The notes under the pieces: generated by a model | What the model was told of the DNA's origin: nothing | Database searches by the model: none | What the model saw: only the letters and a program-made list of their open reading frames with translations | Shown: piece after piece, positions 1 to 9,917 of the stretch | Layout of the letters: the number at the start of each line of letters is the position of its first letter | How positions within the stretch are numbered: the first letter of the stretch is position 1 | Translations under genes and position numbers: made by a program | Source of the DNA: Zygnema cylindricum | Lineage: Eukaryota > Streptophyta > Zygnematophyceae > Zygnematales > Zygnemataceae | Length of the DNA: 64,000 bases | NCBI GenBank assembly: GCA_037447655.1 | Contig: JBBHKE010002523.1 | Span: 186,001-250,000, forward strand | Reading direction: 5' to 3'

Positions 1-479
1 CTGGTCCAAACACTTAGATTTTGTCAGTAGGGTGTCTGGTGGACCATGTACATACGTTTTGGATGTTTTCTAGATATTTTAGATGTTTTCTAGATCTTTT
101 TAGATGTTTTCTAGATCTTTTGAGTATTTAGTTCAATTAGGATTGATCAATTCCACACAGAATGTACATTCTACACAAGAATTAAGGAAATGAGAGCACT
201 GAGTGCAGTTTAAGGTGTTTTATGCTCTATTGTCTCTAATTTGCTTGTAGTACATGTTTGTTTGGTGGAAAGACCTCTTTCGTTTAGAGTTACATATCTT
301 ACACTATAGATCTAGTCTTTTAGTCATTTCTCTTTGGGTTTGCTTCCGTTAACATGTCTGATAATGGCTCAGCTCCTGTTGCAAGTGCTCCTATTAGCCC
401 TAGTGCTCCACCTGCTGGTGCAAGTGTGACTCCTAGTGGGAGTGGATCGCAGCCGAGTCTTAATGCCCATGACCTTCAA
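1..479 (+). mobile_element. LTR 3' part with gag start, unassigned copia-like family
   Basis: AT-rich sequence with the look of an LTR runs into an ATG at 354 that opens a Ser/Pro/Ala/Thr-rich reading frame (354-539). The same design, a start codon followed by Ser/Thr/Pro-rich codons at the very end of an LTR, is seen in family G (3' LTR ending 10761) and in the insertion ending at 36056, so I read this as the end of a related LTR. The left edge is cut by the window. The right part changes into sequence of another element at about 480. No other domain follows. Confidence 0.4.
61..123. repeat. 21-bp tandem repeat, 3 copies
   Basis: Three consecutive imperfect copies of a 21-bp unit with core GATGTTTTCTAGATCTTTT. 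It lies inside the LTR-like fragment at the window start. Confidence 0.7.
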
Positions 480-1063
480 CAGAAAACACTCACAAAACTC
501 CAAACAAACCTTCTGTTGGAGAATCTTTGTCTTGCTTGAGTGTTTCACTCTATTGCCATCTTGCTTTGGATTTGTTTGTTTAAAGGTCGTAGTTTGGGTG
601 GTTAGTTGGCACTATCCATTCTTTTGGGCGATCTTGACTTTTGCCATTGAAATTGAGAAGGGTCCAGTCGGTTTTGATATGCGATTATTGAGGTGTGAAG
701 GAGGATCGTACTTGTCATCAGTGACACCGGAGATATTTGTCTTCTCTTTGTGTTCGTTTGGATTTCCGGGGTATTGTGAGCTTGCTTTTCTATCATTATT
801 AATTCTATCTTTTATTCCATTTTCTAGGGCAAGGTGATATTGTTAAATATCAAACAGCTGATTCATTTTATTTTCGTTTTTTCTGCGTGGAAGTTTATTT
901 GGTCCTCTTTGGTAGTCCTTTTTGGCTTTGACGGTAGTCCCGCCGGAACAGACAGCTAGAATCTTTGGTACCAAAACAGTGGGTTTTGAGGACACATTTA
1001 GCCGACTTCTAGTGGATCAGTACAGTACTGAAAAGCACCCTGTGTACTAAGATTAGAGGAGAT
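480..1063 (+). mobile_element. Fragment of element C leader
   Basis: This stretch aligns by eye with the leader of element C at about 43365-43900: both contain the order CTCTATTGCCATCTT, TTGGCACTATCC, TTTGGGCG, GTGAGCTTGCTT, GGGCAAGGTGATATTGTT and a closing TACTGAAAA motif. It is a detached piece without coding potential; the small open frames across it are not conserved. It shows that family C has at least two copies nearby. Confidence 0.6.
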
Positions 1064-1233
1064 AGAGCTTTGACTTTGGAATCTCTCTTTGTGAAAAGGA
1101 GTAAGTATTTCCATTCTATATCGCTTACTCTTTCTAGCTGCCATCATCCGATGGGGGGAGGAGAGGCTCACGTTAGGGGAACCTCCGGTCTCAGTTGTTT
1201 TTTGAAAAATTTCAGTCTCAGCAAATTAGAAAG

Positions 1234-1587
1234 ACATCCGAAATTGTGGGCTGAAGTATTAAATTGTGTAGTTTATATCAAAAATAGGATAGGTTCAAGA
1301 TCGGTAGAATCTACTCCTTACGAGATTTGGATGGGTAGAAAACCGGATGTCAGTTATTTCAAAGTCTTTGGAAGTAAATGCTTTATTATGGATACGTCTA
1401 CTGATAGATGGAAAATGGAACCTAAGGGATTGCCAAACATTTTTTTAGGATATGATGATCACTCTAGAGGTTATAGAGTCTTTGTTTCTAAGAGGCAGAG
1501 AATTATTGTAGCAAGGAACATTGTTTTCAAAGATGAACTAGACTCGATAGACTTAATTAAAATGACAGAACAGCAGAAGCAACAAAG
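1234..1587 (+). pseudogene. Integrase C-terminal segment, extra copy
   Basis: Encodes the end of a copia integrase (residues like KLWAEVLNC, TPYEIWMGRKPDV, GYDDHSRGYRVF). The same protein region occurs again about 1 kb downstream at 2206-2520, so this is a duplicated or recombined piece lying before the GAG-pre-integrase region. It is joined at its left to a scrap resembling the start of the family G LTR (TTTCAGTCTCAGCAAATTAG), suggesting a microhomology junction. Confidence 0.7.
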
Positions 1588-2640
1588 ATGGATATGGCTA
1601 ATACCAAAGAGGATGATGTTCGGTACTCAGGTGTTTTGCACTCAGATGAGTTGTGGCATAAAAGATTAGGCCATGTAAACTATAATGGTTTGAGGAAAAT
1701 GGTCCTTGCAGAAAAAATAGAGGGTGTAGCAATCACAGATGGGCCGGTCAAAACTTGTGATAGTTGTGCTTCAGGCAAAATCCACACATTGCCATTTCCT
1801 AAAGAGTCTAAGCATCGGTCAATGAAACTGTTGCAACAAATTCATTCAGACCTTTTTGGTCCTGTGAAGGTTCCATCGGCCAGGGTGATGAAATATATGG
1901 TCACCTTCACAGATGATTTCTCTAGGATTACAAATTTTTACTTCATGAAGGAGAAGAGTGAAGTGTTTGGTCACTTCAAACACTATAAAGCATGGGTTGA
2001 AAAACTTCATAATTTACATATTTTGCAGATCAGATCGGACAATGGTGGTGAATATACATCAAAAGAATTTGAAACATTTTTACTCGAGGAAGGTATCAGT
2101 CATCTATTGACTGTTCCATATTCACCAAAACAAAATGGGGTGTCGGAGAGACTAAATAAAACTCTCACGGGGAGCTCTAGGTGGATGCTCGCAGATAAAA
2201 ATGTGGATCCGAAATTTTGGGTTGAGGCTCTAAATTGTGCAGTTTATATTAAAAGTAGGATAGGATCCATATCAGTAGACACTACTCTTTACGAGATTTG
2301 GACAGGTTGCAAACCAGATGTTAGCCATTTCAAAGTCTTTGGTAGTCAATGCTATATATTGGATACGTCAACTAATAAACGGAAAATAGAGCCGAAGGGA
2401 CTACCGGGAATTTTGTTAGGATATGACGATCACTCAAAAGGTTATAGAGTCTTTGTGTTTGAGAGACAGAAAATAGTTGTACGAAGGAATATTATTGTAA
2501 AGGATGAGCTTGAGTCCATATATTTATTTATAATGTTAAAGCACCAAAGGCAGCAAAAGGTACAAGAATATGTCATTTTAGATTGCATGCAAGAAATTGT
2601 CCCACATATGCAACATTCACTAGTACTGACTCCATAGTCC
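1588..2640 (+). pseudogene. Copia GAG-pre-integrase and integrase (G1)
   Basis: A 349-codon open frame. It begins in the GAG-pre-integrase domain with the zinc-binding pattern LWHKRLGH ... CDSCASGK, then the integrase core with the catalytic acidic triad: Asp in VTFTDDFSR, Asp in RSDNGGEY and Glu in NGVSERLN. The C-terminal part has the TLYEIWTGCKPDV and LLGYDDHSKGYRVF blocks typical of copia. It would cut and join element cDNA into the genome. The frame ends in the linker before reverse transcriptase and lacks upstream protease, so it is a fragment of a polyprotein. Confidence 0.85.
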
Positions 2641-3534
2641 GTCTCTCTCCAAGTTCCTCAACAAGTTCAGCTCCAACCGGACCAACAGCGGTCAATCCAC
2701 ACAGATCGCAACCAGCGCAATCAGCGCAATGCGCAGCATCCGACGACCTCAGCCTTAGAATTTTCGGGGGGAAGAAGATCCAGCAGCCGTTTGCAAGCAG
2801 GTTTCTACTTTGCCTACTCGGCAGCCTCAATGGAGCCTTTGACCATTCAAGAGGCCTTCTCATCACCAGAACGGAATCACAAGATCGATGCAGCAAACAA
2901 CGAAATGAAGTCCATCATGGAGGCTCAAACATGCGAGCTTGTGGACCTTCCTCCGGACCGAAAAGCGATTAGCAGCAAATGGGTATTCAAGGTGAAGTTA
3001 AATCTTGACAACACCATTGAACGTTATAAGACCAGACTTGTGGCAAAGGGGTATAATCAAAAGGAAGGAATCGATTTTGAAGAAACATTTTATCCGGTTG
3101 TAAGATTTTTGACTGTTAGGATTTTGCTGTCCTTAGCTGCTATAGCAGATGTGGAAATACATCAAATGGATGTAAAAACGGCCTTTTTGCACGGAGAACT
3201 AGAAGAGACCATTTACATGCAGCAGCCTGAAAAGTATGTGGAACCAGGAAAAGAGCACTTAGTATGCAAGTTGTTAAAGTCTTTGTACGGCCCAAAATAG
3301 GCCCCCAGATAGTTCAATCTGAAGCTTGATGAATTCCTAACTAGCCTAGGATATCAAAGGATACGTTATGATCACTCTGGCTACGTTCTAAAGGGTGAAA
3401 GTGGGATAGTGTATATAGCGGTGTAGGTAGATGATTTACTATTAATTAGCAAATCAATGGGTGAAATTAACAAAATCAAAACTGCACTAAACTCACGGTT
3501 CAAGATGAAAGACCTCGGGGAGGCATAATATATT
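2641..3534 (+). pseudogene. Copia reverse transcriptase, N-terminal half (G1)
   Basis: Linker and reverse transcriptase of copia type: [30 protein letters not shown] and [16 protein letters not shown] are readable in one frame to 3300, where a stop follows SLYGPK. The segment 3301-3534 continues the domain in broken form; the catalytic box reads AV-stop-VDDLLL at about 3419-3440. Two Asp remain but the stop removes function. Confidence 0.85.
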
Positions 3535-4241
3535 TTGGGTATTCAGGTAGAGAGGGACAGGAATAAGAAACTAATAAAATTGACTCAAAAGGAGGCTATT
3601 GGAAACATGTTAGATGAGTACGGAATGAAGGGGGCAAAAAGATGTCTAACTCAAATGGAGTTTCGACATAAGTTAGAGGGAGAAGAGACAGAACTAGGTG
3701 TCATTGTTAGCGAGTATTTAGAATCTGGGGAGAATGATTCTATGACACAAATACCTTACAAACAGATATTGGGAAGCTTAATATATTTCATGAATTGTAC
3801 TCGTCCTGATATTGTTGCAGCAGTCGGGGAACTGAGCAGGAGTCTAGAGAATCTGAAAAAATCTAACTTTGATGCAGCAAGGAGAGTCTTAAGATATTTG
3901 GCTCGAAGGAAAGACCTCAAACTCACACTAGGCGGAGGAGATGTTAAACTGCAAACGTGGAGTGATGCAAGCTATGGCGACATGCCAAGCCGGAAATCCA
4001 CCACGGGATTCGTTCTACAAGTTAGGAATGGTACTTGTTGCTGGAGCAGCAAACTTCTAAAGGTGATAGCATAGTCGACAATGGAGTCAAAATATATGGC
4101 AACAAGCTCGGCCCTCAAAGAACTCTTATGTGTTAAATCCATGTTACAAGAACTAGGATACATGCAGGTTGGCCCAGAAGTGATCAGGTGTGATAACTCG
4201 GCTGCCATTGCCATTGCTTTTAACCAAAGTCATCACTTTAA
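3535..4241 (+). pseudogene. Reverse transcriptase thumb and RNase H (G1), cut by H
   Basis: Encodes GIQVERDRNKK, IPYKQILGSLIYFMNCTRPDI, then RNase H with WSDASYGD, the CCWSSK block, MESKYMATSSALKELL and DNSAAIAIA. A stop after KVIA separates the two open stretches (3535-4074 and 4081 onward). At 4241 the sequence switches abruptly from HHFKS to element H; the missing continuation reappears at 9602. Confidence 0.85.
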
Positions 4242-5128
4242 AAGTCGGACAGCAAGGTTAGCTTCTCGGAGCGGACCCATGTCTACCAGGTTAGTCCAGT
4301 TGGAACGAACCCTGTGAGCCAGCGAACCGTGGCGTGCGGCATTGATAATTAATGGTGGTCCAATCAGTGATTCAATGCATTTGTAATCCGCGAGGACCGT
4401 GGGTTGGGGATCATTATAAGCAGCAATATTTTCTAAAATGTACCCAAAAGGACGGTTCAGTGTTTGGAAGAAATGGATAAGGCGCACCACTTCGAACAAC
4501 AACGTAGTACGCGGATCTGCGAGACCTAAACCTTTTCCGGCCCTAGACATCCCTTGACATTCCCATCTGGCGAAGAGAAGATCTGTCGGTTCCAATTCCA
4601 ACAAATGGTGGTTTCCTATTAGACGGATATCCTGTGGTAAAGCCGAATGCATGTCATAAAAATCGGACTGTGGTAAGAGGTGAGGATATTGTTCATGCAA
4701 GATTTGACAGTGGTGTAACTCGGCGCGTCTGGCCAAGGGGTCAATATCTACGGAATAGGAATGCTTTGTAAGATGACCGTTCCGAAGCGAAGAGAGAAGT
4801 GAAGTTCCTATTCCCGCAAAAAGGTCTAAAATAACGAGACCGATTTTGTGAGTTTGCAAACTGACAGGTTTCCAATTAATAGGCAAGAACCTGGACAGAT
4901 CTATCGTAATAGAGGGTGGATCCGGGATGCTCGATAAAGGAATTGGTATAGTAAACTTATAAAGTTGGTCAAAATTTGAAGAATTAATAGTAAATCCAGG
5001 TGTGCTAAATAATTTTGGTATTCGCGGATGATCTAACGAGATTTCTTGCGCTATTAAAGATTCAAATATATCCGCTCCTATGCCAATTGCGACATAAGCG
5101 TGTAAAGTCAAGGCGTAATAAGCCGTAG
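4242..5128 (-). pseudogene. Retroelement-encoded C5-cytosine DNA methyltransferase domain, truncated
   Basis: The frame (from a TTG at 5111; no ATG, so probably part of a polyprotein) shows motif I DLFAGIGT (residues 96-103, the SAM-binding loop), motif II VDIDPLARR (about 121-129), motif IV ARWECQGMSRAGKG with catalytic Cys185, motif VI YILENIA (224-230, Glu227), and a motif-VIII-like RVRSNWTNL (268-276). The usual Pro before the catalytic Cys is Glu here, a variant I recall from retroelement-borne enzymes. The target-recognition domain and motifs IX-X are missing because the element ends at 4242. The enzyme would methylate cytosine in DNA using SAM. Its position directly after protease shows it is cargo of the element, not a host gene. 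Confidence 0.8.
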
Positions 5129-5269
5129 TAGGCAGCCATGGCTCTAGCTCCCTATCCAGCCTTCAGTGACTACGACAAGTATGGGGGCTTGGAAAGGGGA
5201 GTTAGAGGCAGACCGCCTCAGCTCTTTTTCTATCCTAATACAGACCTATAAAATACTTAAATATCAACA
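5129..5269 (-). repeat. 141-bp LTR scrap (F/A-type) between protease and methyltransferase
   Basis: On the minus strand this starts TGTTGATATTTAAGTATTTT and includes the TAGTCACTGAAGG and GAGCCATGGCTGCC blocks that open the LTR of element F (10940 onward). It ends abruptly, so only the first about 140 bp of such an LTR are present. Its first bases TGT TGA supply the stop that ends the protease frame, so protease and methyltransferase were probably continuous before this piece arrived. Confidence 0.7.
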
Positions 5270-6103
5270 CATGTCTTGGCCAACGAGGTATTCATAATCA
5301 CTACACTTTGTGACCAAGGCATAAGCATATATCTCCGCGAAATCTGTCTCTGAATGACTCTGGAACTGGAAAACGACTGGTTTTTTTGTAATTCTGAGGA
5401 CCGGTTCTGTGGTGCATGCGGAAGTCAACAGGAGTGTGGTTGTAGGTTGTAATTTTTCTGCCGTCAGACCTATTTTGATTGCAAAATCTGACCCGAGGAT
5501 AATAGGTTTCGCGCCTGTGTCCAATAGAGGTAATGCCGGGGCAACCCCATTAACTGTGAATACCCCGCGCGTGTTGTCCAAAAAACTTATGTGTGGTGTA
5601 AGACTAGCGCGCTCTTCAAGAGTGATCGCTTGAAGAGAGAGAGAGTGTCGATTATTCTGAAGGGCCTGTAGTGCATGCGCAGATTGATCAGATTTAGTTA
5701 AATTTGCGGAATTGGTATCCCGCACCAGATCAAGAAGTATGGTGGACAGTATAGATAACAGCTCTTTGACTTTATAAGTTTCTTGGATACTTTTCTCTAA
5801 GATAGTTAATGCTTCAGCTGTGATGCTGGAGGCGGTTTTCGGAATAGGTGAGAGTCGTTCTTTAGCAAATGATAATGGAATACGTGTGTTAATGGATTTG
5901 GACTCGCGGTTATGATTGGGAGTCCCTTTAAACTGAGCTGCTCGCTGTTGAATAGTGGACTCTCGCAGAGATCGACCTGCAAAGGACGGCATGTGAACCA
6001 CGGTTCGAGCCATTCCAGATAATTGTGGTTTGACCTGGGCCATTAACGCGACAAACTGCTCCTTCATCATGGCTACAACAGTAGCCTGCAACTCGGCTTT
6101 ATC
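5270..6103 (-). pseudogene. Retroviral-type aspartic protease (element H)
   Basis: The protein has the catalytic motif LLDTGAKPIILG (Asp at about residue 191 of the frame opening at 6091) and the C-terminal block YEYLVGQDM that corresponds to the second conserved protease region. It would process the element polyprotein. The first about 180 residues are a linker of unclear function. It is in the same frame as the upstream zinc-knuckle region, separated only by one TGA (6104-6106). The C-terminus is cut by the LTR scrap at 5269. Confidence 0.75.
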
Positions 6104-6740
6104 TCAATCCCTCCTACTGATTTTGGGAGGTGTGTCTTTCTCTACCTCTTTAGGTGGGTGACCAATTTTGTCGAGCGTGCAAGTATACCGCCATTTCTGA
6201 TTTAATTTTGAAAACTGAAAATCGGGGTTTTTAATATGACATCTGTGAATGTAGTGACCCGTTTGGTTACAGTGAGTACACGTGGCTGTCTTAGTGGCTG
6301 TCTTATCTGGACAGCTGCGCGCGTCATGACTAATGTTACCGCACCGGAAGCAAATACGCACCCCGGGGGTCATTGGGAGAGATCCCATGGCCGAGACTCT
6401 TGGAGGTCTGGGGTTTGGCCATGGGCGCGGGTTAGGGTTCGAATTTTGATTTAGATTCTGGTTATCGCGAGGAGAAGGCTTAGGCCGCTCGTGAGCGTCC
6501 CACCAGCTGGTCTGCATTTCATACCTCACGGCATATTCTGCAGCCTGCTCGAAGGTGAATTTTAGACCATATGCTTCAGTTAAATGACTTTGAATGAACC
6601 GCCGAGATTGGGTGGGAAATTGTCCCACAAATTTGTGGACTGCCTCTGCTTCTGACATTAGGTCAGGCACGCCTTCACGTAAGGTGTCCATACGTGCTCG
6701 CAGCGCTGGGGCAGTTTCTCCGGTCTGCGTTCGAAATTCA
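6104..6740 (-). pseudogene. gag C-terminal part with two CCHC zinc knuckles (element H)
   Basis: Encodes a gag capsid tail (FVGQFPTQSRRFIQSHL, FEQAAEYAVRYE), an Asn/Pro/Arg-rich spacer, then two perfect CX2CX4HX4C knuckles, CFRCGNISHDARSC and CTHCNQTGHYIHRC, which bind element RNA. It overlaps the upstream frame in a different phase; continuity of sense suggests one frameshift near 6735-6750. A single in-frame TGA separates it from protease. Confidence 0.75.
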
Positions 6741-7626
6741 TTAGTTCTTTGACTTGGTCAGGATTTTGCATTCGGTACTCTTCTTGTAACAAACTAAAAA
6801 CAAACAAAACTAGATCTCGGAGGGGAACCAGCATGGCTGCTGGAGCAGGGATTGCTGCCCGAGCCGCTACCGCAAATTGGTGAGGAACCGCCAGAATTTC
6901 TGGTGAAATTTCAATACCGGTAAAGTCAAAAACTGCCGGAACTGCAGCTTGAAAAGGAATTTCCGGGCTGCAAGTTATAGCCGGCGATCTGGGATAGGCG
7001 GGTGCCATTTCAGTCATAGCACTAATTGCTGCATATTTCCGAGTGTAGAGCAATAGGGCCGACACCCTCAGGTATCGTCTTAGCAAGGAAAAAGCTACAC
7101 GCAAATCATATCGATCTTGATATCGGAATGCAAGATCGCGCATCTCTGTATCAAAAAACATGCGAAAATGGGACAAGGACATAGTGTCCTTGAGACCCGA
7201 AAAACAAAACAGATTTTTACCTCCTCCGCTGTCCATGGACGAAGCCATGTCCACGTTGAAGGGGGCCGCGTTAGTGTGTATGGTTCCGCCCACCGGAAAG
7301 AGTGACAGCGGTAAGTTTAGATCCCGGATATCAAGGGAATCTATGTCAAAATCTTTCCCCCAACTGTGGGAAGAAGTCGAAGACACAAATGATGTAGCTC
7401 TGTCTGTTGGAGAGATACCCGATCTGAATTTGGGTGAACCCGTAAGTTGAGACTGATCTGCAGGATAGGGAGACTGTAACGGAGAAGATCCGACAGGAAT
7501 AGAATTCCCGACCGATCCGCGGTAAAGACCCGAGCTTCTAGTGGTACCTGCCGGAAACTGTAAATTATTCCAGTCTGTGGGCATGTAACCAGCCAGTCGG
7601 CCTATTCGGATGCAACTATATGACAC
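6741..7626 (-). pseudogene. gag N-terminal part (element H)
   Basis: Open frame of 322 codons from an ATG at 7626. It begins with a Ser/Pro/Gly-rich tail, then an alpha-helical stretch (MRDLAFRYQDRYDLRVAFSL) and a hydrophobic Ala/Pro segment. No named domain is recognised. Its assignment to gag rests on position directly before the zinc-knuckle region and on the same strand. The frame is lost close to 6740; downstream residues of this frame (to 6658) are out of phase with the gag continuation. Confidence 0.55.
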
Positions 7627-9094
7627 ACACTAATCAAGGTCAGTGAGCAAATGCCCATCGCCAAATCTACCAAGCAATCACACAAATAGACACCACACCC
7701 ACGATTCGGTCTATTCTGTATCACCACGGTAAATCTAATAACGAACCCCCCTAACAAGGCCGTTCACAGCCAGATCTACGCAGCCCTCAAAAATTCACTC
7801 CAAACCACACCAAAAAGAAAACATGTCGCTTATTCAGGCCACTTGGGCCAGATTTAATAAAAGCAAGAAATTATCTAGGCCAACAAGGCTAGATGTAGAG
7901 ATAAAACAGGAAACTACCAGGGCCAACAAGGCGAGATGTAATAATCAAGAAGCCGCTATCCAAGACCACTCATGGTCAGATCTAAGAGAATGCGACGAAT
8001 GACCTATACGAACAGAAGGCACAGCCTTCGGTAGACGATAAACCCCTCTAAACGATCGCATTGAACTACCTACTTCGCGCCTGCACCCACAAGGAACCGA
8101 GTACTCACCTTAGAGAGATAGCACCAAGTATGGTATTGTAATGTCTCCCCACGAAGCTCCAATCCCTCTCCGATTTCAGATTATCGGGAAACACCACAGC
8201 TCAATGACCAACTTGGTTAGTAGCCTGATAGGGCACGCGTATCAGCCTTAGGCCACGCTCTACCCAACTATAAAGCAATGATAATTTTCGTGATAATTCG
8301 TGCAACGTAATATATATCAGGGTTTTTTTTTTTTTTTTTTTTAAGTTTTAAGTGTACTAGGTGTTCTGAGTGAGTTAATCCAATAAGAAAAAAGGGGAGG
8401 AACGATACCGGATAATTTTGCACTCTCGGATCGAGCAACTTAACAAAAACTGGGTAATAAATGGAATGAAAAAAAACAGGTATTGTAAAATACCAACAAT
8501 TCCACCGTAAACTGAATTGAAAACACAATTAAACAAGCAATAAAGAAAATCGAAAATAAACCAAGCAAATTGAAAAGCTAATTAAAGGAACAACAAATTG
8601 CATAAACAAAAAAATTGAATAAATTGCAAATTGGAGAAAAAGAAAAACAAATTTTAACACGGGAATATTTGCGACAGTGACCACTAGGCCCTGAAGTCTT
8701 TAATATTCCCTACAAGAGTCCAACCATAAGACGATAACTCTCCTCCAGCCAGATGAAGAAATCGAGATAGCCGGCGTTCCACGAGATTAGACCAATGGAG
8801 AGATGGACCGCAAAGTCCGCGCACTGACAAGAAGAAGACACCAATCCGCACATACAATTCATGCACCACCGCAAGTAGACAACAGTTTGGAGGGAAACCT
8901 TGCAGGCTGGCTTACGCCGGTAGATTAGGTAAGGACTTGATACAGGAAAAAATGAGAAGCTCAGAGACAGTTAACACCATAAGCTATGGTCCAGAAAGCA
9001 AACCCTAACTCAAAACTATCGTGTCACTAATATTTAGATCAAAACCCTAAGTCTCACAAGTTTGACAAATCCTGAGGAAAATGCTTGTCGGAAA
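7627..9094 (-). other. Long 5' leader of element H
   Basis: About 1.47 kb between the primer-binding-like site and the first gag ATG, without a convincing gene. It holds a T-run (8322-8342 on the plus strand), a series of 43-bp stem-loop repeats (7756-8003), and at 8648-8666 an inverted copy of the LTR terminus found at 9116-9134. Such a length suggests an RNA-structured leader or an intron, which I cannot distinguish. Confidence 0.5.
7756..8003 (-). repeat. Degenerate 43-bp tandem stem-loop repeats in the H leader
   Basis: Units begin at 7756, 7835, 7876, 7919 and 7962, the last four spaced 41-43 bp apart. Each has the shape GGCC-loop-GGCC followed by AGAT (for example GGCCAACAAGGC then AGATGTA). 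The arms vary together in unit 4 (GACC ... GGTC), preserving pairing. The compensating change suggests that RNA structure matters, for example for packaging or translation control. Function is inferred only. Confidence 0.6.
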
Positions 9095-9109
9095 ACGACA
9101 ACGCTCCAA
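9095..9109 (-). promoter_or_regulatory. Primer-binding-like site of element H
   Basis: On the minus strand the LTR end (ATCCAACA) is followed directly by TTGGAGCGTTGTCG, which resembles the TTTGGCGCCGTTGCCGG sequence that follows many plant gypsy LTRs. The primer tRNA cannot be named from sight. Confidence 0.45.
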
Positions 9110-9601
9110 TGTTGGATTCCCGTGTTAAAATTTGCAATTTGTCCTAGCATGCCATTTGGCATTTATCCTATGCTTTGTGCTAACCGTACAGCTACACTAA
9201 TTTCTATGTGTCTCTGAGCGTGCAGGTTTCTATGCTCAAACGCTGCCAGTTCTTAGAGACGGCCGCTACGTGGCCACCTCGGGATGCCTTACATCTACAC
9301 CTCGAGGATAAAAACCCTCCCTACGCTAAGAAAAATAAATGCATGAACTTCCGAGGGTCCACGACTTTGATATTTGTCGCGTTAAGAGCCGTTGAGTTCT
9401 AGGCATCCAAATGCCGTACCGCAGCCCGGTTCCATGTGGATTCCGTACAGCGTTCACTCTGTATCGCTAATGAGTACATAATCCGGTCCCTGTCCTGTCC
9501 GTACTTCGCGCTGTACGCTCCTGTACAGTCCTGTTACATCATAAAGGCACAATTAGTACGGGTTCAATCAATAATACCCGCCAACGTCTTACGGCATTGC
9601 A
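9110..9601 (-). repeat. 5' LTR of element H
   Basis: 492-bp segment with canonical ends on the minus strand: TGCAATGCC at 9601 and CCAACA at 9110. The right edge coincides exactly with the return of G1 pol sequence at 9602, and the left edge with a gypsy-style primer site. A matching 3' LTR is not in the window. Confidence 0.6.
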
Positions 9602-9917
9602 GAATGTAAGATTCCACTTTGTAAGAGAAAAAGTGTTCTCTAAAATGATTAAATTATATTATTTTCCGATGCAATAATTATTGCTGATATGCTCACTAAA
9701 GCTCTTCCTGCTCCTAAGCTGAGGTATTGTAGGAACGCAGTGGGATTAAGTGAATAGTTCAATTGCTGCACTGCTATACTGCCACGCTGCAATAAGTCCA
9801 CCATTGAGATGTAGTGCGACTGGGTGACTTGCTAATTGTTGTATTACTATGCTGCGATGTTGCGCTTGTCTGTCATCGCAGCTGCGCTAGTATACTGAGT
9901 CTAAAGCTTTAGGGGAG
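9602..9917 (+). pseudogene. Pol C-terminus, 3' UTR and polypurine tract of G1
   Basis: Resumes G1 after the H insertion. It encodes the copia C-terminal signature ADMLTKALPAPKLRYC ending with a stop near 9756. This is followed by a non-coding tail and the polypurine tract TTTAGGGGAG just before the LTR. The same tail occurs in G2 at 23900-24140. Confidence 0.8.

Larger units (their letters stand above)
4242..9601 (-). mobile_element. Methyltransferase-bearing LTR retroelement H (3'-truncated)
   Basis: Minus-strand element inserted in G1. In transcription order: 5' LTR (9601-9110), primer-binding-like site, 1.5-kb leader, gag with two zinc knuckles, DTGA protease, and a C5-cytosine methyltransferase domain that runs into the G1 junction at 4242. 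No reverse transcriptase, RNase H, integrase or 3' LTR is present, so the 3' part is lost. The two G1 flanks (ending AAAAG, resuming GAATGTAAG) fit the G2 sequence with about 10 host bases missing. That argues for a deletion at the left edge rather than a clean insertion. The protease and gag types and LTR style suggest Ty3/gypsy-like rather than copia. Confidence 0.7.

Noticed and set aside
436-837. 133-codon open frame with hydrophobic stretches
   Set aside because: It crosses the junction of two element fragments and is not kept in the related leader at 43365-43900.
4242-5128. Host DNA methyltransferase gene
   Set aside because: No introns, no ATG, same strand and phase context as gag and protease of H, and the domain is cut at the element edge. 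It is element cargo.
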